Assembly (NCBI GenBank): GCA_036399695.1
Contig: DASWMP010000190.1
Span: 1 to 12,406 of the forward strand
Source: DASVEE01 sp036399695
Lineage (GTDB): Bacteria > Acidobacteriota > Thermoanaerobaculia > Gp7-AA8
Length of the DNA stretch: 12,406 nucleotides
Direction: 5' to 3'
A model generated the notes under the pieces. That model was not told the DNA's origin. It worked only from the letters and a program-made list of their open reading frames with translations, and searched no databases. This document shows, in pieces, positions 1 to 6,156 of the stretch; positions within the stretch are counted from its first letter, which is position 1; the number at the start of each line of letters is the position of its first letter. The position numbers and the translations under genes were made by a program.

Positions 1-123
1 CGACGCTTCATCAGCTGCCGCTTTCACATAGCCGCAGCGGCGAGCTGCGGCCCGCGTGGTGCGCCGGGAAGGGTGGCAGCTCGACGCTGCCACTGTGGGA
101 AAGCGGCAGCTGATGAAGCGTCG
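1..123. repeat. Long inverted repeat / hairpin at window edge
   Basis: Bases 1-25 and 99-123 are perfect reverse complements (25 bp; the left arm begins CGACGCTTCATCAGC). Inside them, 34-39 can pair with 85-90 and 41-48 with 76-83, so the whole segment can fold as one long interrupted stem with a loop around 49-75. It lies 15 bp beyond the stop codon of the minus-strand nucleotidyltransferase gene, so it may terminate or protect that transcript. No T-tract follows the stem. The left flank is outside the window, so target-site duplications cannot be checked and a small non-autonomous (MITE-like) element remains possible. Confidence 0.75.
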
Positions 124-138
124 CTGCCGCACTCCAAA

Positions 139-1167
139 CTATGCGTTGCTCCCCCGCACAAACGACTCGGCTTCTTCTCTTGTGCGCACCTCTCCGCGCA
201 CCTGCGCCTCGAGCAGCGCGCGTTTCACGCGGCCGAGCTCGGGGCCGGGGGGGAGGCCCGTCAGGCGGGTGATGTCGGCGCCATCGAGCAACGCACGGAT
301 GGTGAACTCGGGCATGGCCAGTTCGCGGCGAAGCAGCGCCGGCAACTGCCTCGCGACCCTTTCACCGGCGTCGTACAACGCGACGAGATCGTGCTGCTCG
401 CGCAAGCACTGCAGCGTCAGCACGTCGCGCAACAACGCTTCGCTCCAGCGCCAGCGTTCCGCGTACGCGCGCGGGTCCGCCACCAGCAGCGCCAGCGCGG
501 CCGCGAGCGGGACGTCGTCCCCTTCGAACTCAACGTGACGCAAACCGAGCGGCGCATCCAGCCCCGTCTCGCGCAGCAGCGCAACCGCCCGACGGAACAC
601 CCCCGAGGAGAAGATCACCGACAGCTCGTACGTCACCCGCTCCGGCGCCACGTCCACGATCGTCGCGGCCCGCGCGCGGATCGCCTCCAAAGTCGCCGGA
701 TCGATCTCCATCCCGTACTTGACGGCCATGCGCACGCCCTTCAGCAGGCGCAGCGGATCGTCGTCGAAGTTCTCCGGACGGACCATGCGTACGATGCCTT
801 CCCGCACGTCGCGCTGCCCGCCGCTGAGGTCGAGGAGCGTGTCGTTCGAGACGTCCACCGCCATCGCGTTCACCGTGAAGTCGCGGCGGGTGAGGTCGCG
901 CTCGATGCTGCCTCCCTGGATGTCCGCAAAATCGTAGACCGTCTCCCCCACGACGACGCGGTAGGCGCTGAGGTGCTCCTTGCCGAGGCGGATGACCTTC
1001 TTCCGCAGCGCACCGGCGGCGGCGAAGGCGTCAGGCGCGGCGACGTCGACATCCGCGGGAGGGCGGCCGAGGAGCAGGTCGCGGACGGCGCCGCCGACGA
1101 CGAACGTGCCGGCCGGGAGTTTCGTGAGCCCCGGAAAGAGGCGCGTCAGCTCGTCACGCCACTGCAT
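139..1167 (-). CDS. cca: CCA tRNA nucleotidyltransferase / poly(A) polymerase family protein
   Basis: 342 residues. A class II nucleotidyltransferase of the tRNA CCA-adding/poly(A) polymerase family, predicted to add CTP and/or ATP to tRNA 3' ends in the cytoplasm. The head domain shows the family signature VVGGAVRDLLLG (residues 23-34) followed by the metal-binding DVD (39-41), then RRDFTVNAMA near residue 95, and the neck motif DDPLRLLKGVRMA near residue 140. It is shorter than typical 400-residue or longer bacterial enzymes and no HD phosphohydrolase domain is visible. The ATG at 1167 lies inside the 3' end of the FAH-family gene (14-nt overlap, different frame), which suggests translational coupling; only a weak Shine-Dalgarno match is present. 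Sequence cannot tell whether it is a full CCA-adder, a CC- or A-adder, or a poly(A) polymerase. The family call is firm. Confidence 0.92.
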   Translation of the reverse strand: MQWRDELTRLFPGLTKLPAGTFVVGGAVRDLLLGRPPADVDVAAPDAFAAAGALRKKVIRLGKEHLSAYRVVVGETVYDFADIQGGSIERDLTRRDFTVNAMAVDVSNDTLLDLSGGQRDVREGIVRMVRPENFDDDPLRLLKGVRMAVKYGMEIDPATLEAIRARAATIVDVAPERVTYELSVIFSSGVFRRAVALLRETGLDAPLGLRHVEFEGDDVPLAAALALLVADPRAYAERWRWSEALLRDVLTLQCLREQHDLVALYDAGERVARQLPALLRRELAMPEFTIRALLDGADITRLTGLPPGPELGRVKRALLEAQVRGEVRTREEAESFVRGSNA

Positions 1168-1912
1168 TGCGCAACGTTCCGATCCCTTCGATCTCCACCT
1201 CCACGCTGTCGCCCGCGGCCATCGGGCCGACGCCGGACGGCGTGCCGGTGAGGATCACGTCGCCGGGAAAGAGCGTCATGATGTTGCTGATGTAGGCGAC
1301 GAGGAACCCGGGGGTGAAGATCATCTGCGACGTCCTCCCCTCCTGCCGCACCTCGTTGTTGACGCGCGTGGCGACGCGGAGGTCGCTCACGTCGAGCTTC
1401 GTCTCGATGCAGGGGCCGAGGGGGCAGAAGGTGTCGAAGCCCTTGCCGCGGGTGAACTGCACGTCCTTCTTCTGCAGGTCGCGCGCGGTGACGTCGTTCG
1501 CGCAGGTGTAGCCGAACACGTACTCCGTCCACCTGGCCTCGTCGATCGCCTTCGCTTCGCGGCCGATGACGATGGCCAGCTCCCCTTCGAAATCGACCCG
1601 CTCGGAGATAGCCGGCCGCTGGATCGTCCCGCCTGGCGCGAGCACCGCGCTTGGCGGCTTGAGGAACAGCATCGGCTCCGCCGGCGCCTCGTTCCCCAGT
1701 TCCTTCGCGTGATCGGCGTAATTCCGCCCGACACAGATGATCTTCCCCGGCATGAGCGGCGGCACCAGCCGCGCCTCCGCCAGCGGCACCGGCCGCGCAT
1801 CTTCGATCTTGCCGATGTGAAACACGTCGGTCCCGTCATACCGCCAGAGGCGGTCGTTCTCGCCGACGCCGATGCGGGGAGTGCCCTGGTGGAGGAAGCG
1901 GTAGATTTTCAT
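1154..1912 (-). CDS. Fumarylacetoacetate hydrolase family protein
   Basis: 252 residues. A FAH-superfamily C-C bond hydrolase/decarboxylase/isomerase (acylpyruvase, fumarylpyruvate hydrolase or 2-hydroxyhepta-2,4-dienedioate isomerase type). The N-terminal half has the common IICVGRNYADHAKELG segment (58-73). The metal-binding set is E109 and E111 in DFEGE and D140 in ANDVTARD. The C-terminal half has FDTFCPLGP, the TPGFLVAYIS stretch and TGTPSGVGPM. The substrate cannot be assigned. The ATG at 1912 is chosen because the family similarity starts at MKIYRFL; an in-frame TTG at 1996 would read through the heptad repeat. There is no clear ribosome-binding site: the start follows the repeat directly. 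The gene lies downstream of the 515-residue protein and overlaps cca, consistent with a three-gene transcript. Neighbours give no catabolic-pathway context. Confidence 0.9.
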   Translation of the reverse strand: MKIYRFLHQGTPRIGVGENDRLWRYDGTDVFHIGKIEDARPVPLAEARLVPPLMPGKIICVGRNYADHAKELGNEAPAEPMLFLKPPSAVLAPGGTIQRPAISERVDFEGELAIVIGREAKAIDEARWTEYVFGYTCANDVTARDLQKKDVQFTRGKGFDTFCPLGPCIETKLDVSDLRVATRVNNEVRQEGRTSQMIFTPGFLVAYISNIMTLFPGDVILTGTPSGVGPMAAGDSVEVEIEGIGTLRNAVA

Positions 1913-1917
1913 TTTGA

Positions 1918-2012
1918 TTGGTTGTTGGTTTTGGGTTGTTGGTTTTTGGTGTTCTACGCGGCGCGCAATCATGAAGGAACAACCAAAAACCAACAACTAA
2001 CAACCAACAACG
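1918..2012. repeat. Inverted pair of heptad arrays, TTGGTTN / AACAACC type
   Basis: The left arm holds five tandem 7-mers at 1918-1952: TTGGTTG, TTGGTTT, TGGGTTG, TTGGTTT, TTGGTGT. The right arm holds five at 1978-2012: AACAACC, AAAAACC, AACAACT, AACAACC, AACAACG. The core 1935-1950 pairs perfectly with 1982-1997 (16 bp). The loop is 25 nt (1953-1977). The array fills the spacer between the 515-residue gene and the FAH-family start codon, so in the minus-strand mRNA it would fold just before that start. The same family recurs at 4131-4204. Confidence 0.85.
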
Positions 2013-2032
2013 CCTCTCGTCCCCCCTCCCCC

Positions 2033-3580
2033 CTACTGCTGTCTGTCGTAAATCAACCACAGCCCCGAGAAGCCGCGCAGCAGGCGGAAGCGCGAGCGGT
2101 AGAGCTGGTGGAGGATCCTGGGGTTGGAGTAGTAGACGGCTTCCTGGAGGAAATCGCCGAACAGCTCGTCGAGCTCTTTGGCGGATTCGAGGCTGGCGCG
2201 GGCGCGGGCGAGGAGGTCGGCTTCGGGGCGGACGCCGGCGGCCATGGCTGTGGCCAGGATCGTCGCTTCCTCGTCCACCTTCACGCGGAGCGCGGAGGCG
2301 CGGAGGAAGACGATCCAGAGCTCTTCGTTGTCCTCGTCGCAGTCGGCGGCGCGGCGGGCGAAGAGCTTCTGGTGCGCGGCGATCTCCCACGCTTCAAGGC
2401 GCAGCTCGCGGACGGCCGGCACTTCGGCCAGCTCGTCGAGCGTCAGCGACGGCGAGAGCGGATCGATGGCGTGAGCGATGCGGAGGAGGAACGGCAGGAG
2501 GACGTCGTCGCGGCCGAACTTCTCCGTCACGGCCTCGGCCTGGTGCGTCTCCGCGAAGAACGCCGCCGGGATCTCCTCGGAGATCACCTCGTCGCCGTCG
2601 AGCCCGCGGTCGAGCTGCGCCAGGATGTTGCTCATGCTCGCCTTGAGCTGCGCGAGCATGTCGTGCTTCACGTTCGACTGAGCGCGCGATTCGTCGAACC
2701 GCTCCTTGAACTCGCGGAAACGGGCGATCTCGCCGATGAGCGCCGGGTTGGTGTCGCCGAACGACGCTTCGATGGCCGGACCGTGCTCCATCAGCTTGCG
2801 GGCGTCCTCGACGATGCGCTGTTCCTCCCCTTCGTACAGGCGCATGAAGCGGTTCTTCGTGACGACGTTCAGCTCCACGATCGCGAGCAGCACGTCCGGC
2901 TGGAAGTAGAGATCGCCGATGCGGTGCTTGAACGTGCGGGTATTGCGGAGCAGCTTCCTCTGCGTCAGCTCGTCGAAGGTGCGGACCGACAGGAGGTCCT
3001 CGCGCATCGTTCTGATGGCGCGGATGAGGTTCACGATCTCGTCCTTCGGCGCCTCGCCGACCCGCACGACGGAGACGAGGGCCATGACCCGCTCGCGGAA
3101 CTCCAGTGAATCGCGCGAGACGTACTCCCCCTTGTCGCTGATGAAGTCCTCGCCGATGCGGGTGAAGAGGAAGTCGAGCTTGTCGCGGCGGTCCCCTTCC
3201 ACGGCGTCGGCGTAGAGGTAGAACTTGATGAGATTGTGGATGACGCTTTCGTCCTGCTTGCGCAGCTTTTCGAAAAAGCGCCGCACCAGGGACGGGCCGA
3301 GGAGGTCGTCCGCTTTCAGCAGTTGCCTGGTGGCGGCGTCGAGGGCCGCCTCGCTGGAGTCGAGCGCCTTCGCCGCGCTGCTGGCCTGGCTGTCGGTCAG
3401 GAGGCCGCTGGCGTGCTTGATACCGTCGAAGATGCGCTGGAAATCGATTTTGTAAGCCGGTGGCTCGCTCACGAACGCCTTGAAGACGCCGGTGGCAAAC
3501 TGGTGGAACGTCCACATCGACTTGAATCGATCGGCGAGTCGGACGTACCTGCCGTGCAGAACGCTTACTTCGGTCGCCAT
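2033..3580 (-). CDS. Hypothetical helix-rich 515-residue protein
   Basis: I do not recognise this protein. It is rich in charged and aliphatic residues with a heptad-like helical pattern almost throughout, and has no signal peptide, convincing membrane segment or catalytic motif that I can name. Notable stretches are the aromatic N-terminus (RFKSMWTFHQFATGVFKAF, about residues 18-36), a central basic LTQRKLLRNTRTFKHRIGDLYF segment near 205-226 and an aromatic/basic C-terminus (LYRSRFRLLRGFSGLWLIYD). This suggests a soluble scaffold or regulatory protein, but no function is claimed. The ATG at 3580 has AGGGG five bases upstream. The reading frame is open throughout and its opposite-strand frames look like GC-driven shadows. 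It is divergent from hpt, with start codons 33 bp apart, and is followed on the same strand by the FAH-family gene after a repeat-filled 120-bp spacer. Confidence 0.8.
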   Translation of the reverse strand: MATEVSVLHGRYVRLADRFKSMWTFHQFATGVFKAFVSEPPAYKIDFQRIFDGIKHASGLLTDSQASSAAKALDSSEAALDAATRQLLKADDLLGPSLVRRFFEKLRKQDESVIHNLIKFYLYADAVEGDRRDKLDFLFTRIGEDFISDKGEYVSRDSLEFRERVMALVSVVRVGEAPKDEIVNLIRAIRTMREDLLSVRTFDELTQRKLLRNTRTFKHRIGDLYFQPDVLLAIVELNVVTKNRFMRLYEGEEQRIVEDARKLMEHGPAIEASFGDTNPALIGEIARFREFKERFDESRAQSNVKHDMLAQLKASMSNILAQLDRGLDGDEVISEEIPAAFFAETHQAEAVTEKFGRDDVLLPFLLRIAHAIDPLSPSLTLDELAEVPAVRELRLEAWEIAAHQKLFARRAADCDEDNEELWIVFLRASALRVKVDEEATILATAMAAGVRPEADLLARARASLESAKELDELFGDFLQEAVYYSNPRILHQLYRSRFRLLRGFSGLWLIYDRQQ

Positions 3581-3593
3581 GACATCCCCTGGG

Positions 3594-3603
3594 AAGATAT
3601 GAT
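3594..3603. promoter_or_regulatory. Candidate overlapping divergent -10 elements (hpt / 515-residue gene)
   Basis: On the plus strand TATGAT (3598-3603) ends 10 nt before the hpt ATG at 3614. On the minus strand TATCTT (3599 to 3594) overlaps it and lies 13 nt before the ATG at 3580. No convincing -35 hexamer is visible for either. With only 33 bp between start codons, promoter elements for both genes must overlap each other or coding sequence. The hexamers are short and could be coincidental. Confidence 0.4.
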
Positions 3604-3613
3604 TCTGCCACGA

Positions 3614-4129
3614 ATGGCACAGACGACGTTATTTACTCGCGAACAGATCCAGCAGCGCGTCACCGAGATGGGACGCGAGATCAGCGCCGAATTCGCCGGC
3701 CAGGAGCTCATCGCCCTCTGCGTCCTGAAAGGCGCGATGTTCTTCTGCGCGGACCTCGTCCGGGCGATGGACATGGACGTGGCCATCGATTTCATCCAGA
3801 TCTCGAGCTACGGCAACCAGAAGTACTCCTCCGGTGTGGTCACGATCCTCAAGGAGCCGCAGCTCGACATGCGCGGCAAGGCCGTCCTGATCGTCGAGGA
3901 CATCATCGACAGCGGCCTCTCGATCCGCGAGGTGCACAACTACATCGAAAGCCGCGGCGCCGCGAAGGTGAAGACGGCGTCGTTCCTCGACAAGCCGAAA
4001 GCCCGCAAAGTCCCCTTCACCCCCGACTACGCCGGCTTCAGCATCGACCCCCAGTTCGTCATCGGCTACGGCCTGGATTTCGCCGAAAAGTACCGGAACG
4101 TGCCCGAGGTGCAGGTGCTGTCGGACTAA
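3614..4129 (+). CDS. hpt: Hypoxanthine phosphoribosyltransferase
   Basis: 171 residues, near the usual bacterial HPRT length. It transfers ribose-5-phosphate from PRPP to hypoxanthine (and probably guanine) in cytoplasmic purine salvage. Family marks are LFTREQIQQRV at the N-terminus, the LKGA loop (38-41), the ISSYGN segment (63-68, flexible loop region) and the PRPP-binding motif VLIVEDIIDSGLS (91-103), followed by KARKVPFTPDYAGF and FVIGYGLDFAEKYRN, typical of the C-terminal hood. ATG 3614 is preferred because TATGAT lies 10 nt upstream, the same geometry as asnS and the TIR gene here. ATG 3599 (176 residues) is the alternative, with GGGAAG only 2 nt upstream, too close for a good ribosome-binding site. 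The frame remains open back to 3236, but that part is antisense to the neighbour. It is followed by ftcD after 75 bp, probably in the same operon. Confidence 0.93.
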   Translation: MAQTTLFTREQIQQRVTEMGREISAEFAGQELIALCVLKGAMFFCADLVRAMDMDVAIDFIQISSYGNQKYSSGVVTILKEPQLDMRGKAVLIVEDIIDSGLSIREVHNYIESRGAAKVKTASFLDKPKARKVPFTPDYAGFSIDPQFVIGYGLDFAEKYRNVPEVQVLSD

Positions 4130-4130
4130 C

Positions 4131-4204
4131 TTGGTTGTTGGTCATTGGTTTTTGGTTGTTGGTCGAAGCCGGAAACCAAAAACCAAAAACCGAAAACCAA
4201 AACC
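4131..4204. repeat. Inverted pair of heptad arrays, TTGGTTN / AAACCAA
   Basis: The left arm has five tandem 7-mers at 4131-4165: TTGGTTG, TTGGTCA, TTGGTTT, TTGGTTG, TTGGTCG. The right arm has AAACCAA, AAACCAA, AAACCGA, AAACCAA at 4173-4200 plus AACC to 4204. The loop is only about 7 nt. The array begins 2 bp after the hpt stop and ends immediately before the ftcD ATG, so it is the whole hpt-ftcD spacer and supplies the ftcD leader without any Shine-Dalgarno sequence. It is the same family as 1918-2012. Confidence 0.87.
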
Positions 4205-5104
4205 ATGTTCGAGTGCGTCCCCAACATCAGCGAAGGCCGCGATCAGGCGACGATCGACGCGGCGGCTGAGGCGATCCGGTCGACCGAGGGGGTGCATCTG
4301 CTCAACCTCCACTCGGATCCCGACCATCACCGCTCCGTCTTCACCTATGTGAGTGAGGATGCGGAGGCGATTCGCGAGGCGACGCTCCGGTTGTACGAGG
4401 TGGTGGTGCCGCGGATCGATCTGCGCATTCACCATGGTGCGCATCCGCGCGTCGGGGCGGTGGACGTGGTGCCGTTCGTGCCGCTCGAGGGGACGTCGAT
4501 GGAGCAGTGCGTCGAGGTGGCCCGGCGCACGGCGGCCGATATCGCGGCGCGGTTCGACATCCCCATCTATTTGTACGAAGCCGCGGCGTCGCAGGAGTAC
4601 CGCAGCTCCCTGCCGGCCATCCGCTCCGGCGGCTTCGAGCACTTCCCGCAGAAGATCACCGACGAGCGCTGGGCCCCGGACGAAGGGCCGCGCGTCGTGC
4701 ATCCCACCGCCGGCGTGAGCGTCGTCGGCGCCCGCGTGCCGCTCATCGCCTTCAACATGCAGCTCGGCACGAACCGCATGGACGTGGCGCAGGCGTGCGC
4801 GCTCGCCGTCCGCGGCATCAGCGGCGGTCTGCGCTTCGTCCGCGCGCTGCCGATCGAGCTGAAGAGCAAAGGGCTCGTGCAGGTGTCGATGAACCTCCTC
4901 GACTACCGCCGCACGCCCATCGTCCGAGCCTTCAACGTCGTGAAAGACGAGGCGGAGCGGTACGGCGTGCCCGTCGTCTCCAGCGAGATCGTCGGGCTCG
5001 TACCGGCGGAGGCGCTGTATCAGGTCGCCGAGTGGCACCTGCGCGTGAGCGGCTGGCGCAAGGACATGGTGCTGGAGGAGCGGATCAAGCGCGTCGTGAA
5101 GTGA
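4205..5104 (+). CDS. ftcD: Glutamate formimidoyltransferase
   Basis: 299 residues, the expected length of a stand-alone formiminotransferase without the cyclodeaminase domain found in the animal bifunctional enzyme. It transfers the formimino group of N-formimino-glutamate to tetrahydrofolate (histidine degradation). The N-terminal subdomain starts MFECVPNISEGR and carries HHGAHPRVGAVDVVPFVPL (76-94); H80 corresponds by motif to the catalytic histidine of the mammalian enzyme. The C-terminal subdomain contains RVPLIAFNMQL, LVQVSMNLLDYR and EIVGLVPAEALYQ. ATG 4205 is used because homology starts there; an upstream in-frame TTG at 4145 is inside the repeat. No other hut genes are present; the neighbour is hpt. 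Some enzymes of this family also process 5-formyl-tetrahydrofolate, so a folate-repair role is possible. Confidence 0.94.
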   Translation: MFECVPNISEGRDQATIDAAAEAIRSTEGVHLLNLHSDPDHHRSVFTYVSEDAEAIREATLRLYEVVVPRIDLRIHHGAHPRVGAVDVVPFVPLEGTSMEQCVEVARRTAADIAARFDIPIYLYEAAASQEYRSSLPAIRSGGFEHFPQKITDERWAPDEGPRVVHPTAGVSVVGARVPLIAFNMQLGTNRMDVAQACALAVRGISGGLRFVRALPIELKSKGLVQVSMNLLDYRRTPIVRAFNVVKDEAERYGVPVVSSEIVGLVPAEALYQVAEWHLRVSGWRKDMVLEERIKRVVK

Positions 5105-5194
5105 AATCCTGAGCGAAGCGAAGGATCAATGGAGCCACGCATGTGGCATGGACCTTCGCTGTGGCTCCGTTGATCCTTCGCTTCGCTCAGGATT
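5105..5194. terminator. Long hairpin between convergent genes (bidirectional terminator candidate)
   Basis: 5105-5138 and 5161-5194 are 34-nt inverted arms differing at one pair (T5130/G5169, a U-G wobble in plus-strand RNA). The arms contain AATCCTGAGCGAAGCGAAGG, a motif that looks like an intergenic REP-type palindrome. The loop is 22 nt (5139-5160). The hairpin starts directly after the ftcD stop and lies 11 bp beyond the uppP stop, so it fills the convergent spacer. There is no T-tract on either side, so intrinsic termination is uncertain; mRNA 3'-end protection or a dispersed palindromic repeat would fit equally well. Confidence 0.7.
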
Positions 5195-5205
5195 GTGGGG
5201 CGTAG

Positions 5206-6030
5206 CTACTTCACGTATCCCGCGATCAGCAACGCCGCCAGCACCACCCCCAGCACGTACCGGTAGTAAATGAACACGTGCGTCGTGTGCGTCCGCAGAT
5301 ACCGCAGCAGAAAGTAGATCGACGCCCAGCCGGAGATGAACGCCACCACGATGGCCACGATCACCGGGCCGTTGCCGATCGTGGCGAGATGCTCGCGCTC
5401 GGAGATCAGCTCGTACACACCCGCGGCTGTGATGGCCGGGATACTCATCACGAACGAGAAACGCGCCGCGTAGTCGTGCGGCACGCGGCGGAACAGCGCC
5501 GTCATCAGCGTCGAGCCGCTGCGCGACGAGCCGGGGATCAGGGCGATGCACTGGCCGAAGCCGATGGCCCAGGCGTCTTTGGCGTTGAAGTCTTCCTTCG
5601 TCCGGAAGCCGCGCCGTTTCGCGTACGCCTCCGCCACCTGCATCAGCACGGCGATGAAGATGAGCTGGAACGTGATCACCCAGGTGCTGCGGAAGACGCC
5701 GTGGATCAAGTCCTTCAGCAGCACGCCGAGGATGATGATCGGCAGCGTGGCGAAGATGACGAACCACGCTTCGCGCGAATCCGGATCCTCGAACGGCTTG
5801 CGCGAGATCAGGCCGCGCACGAACCCGGCGATCAGCCGGATGATGTCGCGAAAGAAATAGATGATGACGGCCAGGATCGTTCCGAACTGGATGACCGCCG
5901 AGAACGCCGCCCCCGGATCACCCCAGCCGAGGAGCTCGGGGACGAGCTTCAGGTGGCCGGTGGAGGAGATGGGGATGAATTCGGTCAGGCCCTGGACGAG
6001 GCCGAGGACGATGGCTTGGATCAGGCTCAT
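5206..6030 (-). CDS. uppP: Undecaprenyl-diphosphatase
   Basis: 274 residues, the normal UppP/BacA length. An integral membrane enzyme that dephosphorylates undecaprenyl diphosphate to recycle the lipid carrier for peptidoglycan and other surface polymers; overproduction of the family gives bacitracin resistance. Both signature motifs are intact: GLTEFIPISSTGH (14-26; E17, S22, H26 region) and the P-loop-like PGSSRSGST (166-174; R170). Hydrophobic segments are visible near residues 1-25, 42-60, 89-105, 117-134 and 155-165, with several more in the C-terminal third, consistent with a polytopic protein. ATG 6030 is the natural start. The leader is the GATTGAG heptad array, with no clear ribosome-binding site. 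It is the last gene of the asnS-rnj-uppP direction. Confidence 0.96.
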   Translation of the reverse strand: MSLIQAIVLGLVQGLTEFIPISSTGHLKLVPELLGWGDPGAAFSAVIQFGTILAVIIYFFRDIIRLIAGFVRGLISRKPFEDPDSREAWFVIFATLPIIILGVLLKDLIHGVFRSTWVITFQLIFIAVLMQVAEAYAKRRGFRTKEDFNAKDAWAIGFGQCIALIPGSSRSGSTLMTALFRRVPHDYAARFSFVMSIPAITAAGVYELISEREHLATIGNGPVIVAIVVAFISGWASIYFLLRYLRTHTTHVFIYYRYVLGVVLAALLIAGYVK

Positions 6031-6040
6031 GCGTTCGCCA

Positions 6041-6138
6041 GATTGAGGATTGAGGATTGAGGATTGAGGACGATGAAGGGCGGCCTGGTTCCTATGCGCG
6101 GAGCGTAATTCTCAATTCTCAATTCTCAATCCTCAATC
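6041..6138. repeat. Inverted pair of heptad arrays, GATTGAG / CTCAATY
   Basis: Four perfect GATTGAG units at 6041-6068 face CTCAATT, CTCAATT, CTCAATC, CTCAATC at 6111-6138. The loop is 42 nt (6069-6110). The two T variants keep pairing as G-U wobbles in plus-strand RNA but give A-C mismatches in the minus-strand (operon) RNA. It lies between the RNase J stop and the uppP start, ending 10 bp before the uppP ATG. Confidence 0.9.
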
Positions 6139-6140
6139 CG

Positions 6141-6156
6141 CGCGCACTGGTGCGCG
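6141..6156. other. Small stem-loop abutting the RNase J stop codon
   Basis: CGCGCA (6141-6146) and TGCGCG (6151-6156) form a 6-bp stem with a CTGG loop directly after the RNase J stop. It is GC-rich and positioned to slow or pause transcription, but has no T-tract. Short enough to occur by chance. Confidence 0.35.

Noticed and set aside
980..3109. Plus-strand open frame of about 700 codons
   Set aside because: It runs antisense through the cca, FAH-family and 515-residue genes, has shadow-like composition rich in Arg, Ala and Glu, and crosses the heptad repeat. The minus-strand genes explain the region.
4145..4204. N-terminal extension of FtcD from a TTG codon
   Set aside because: It would translate the heptad repeat into low-complexity Lys/Pro/Thr/Asn-rich sequence; family similarity begins at ATG 4205.
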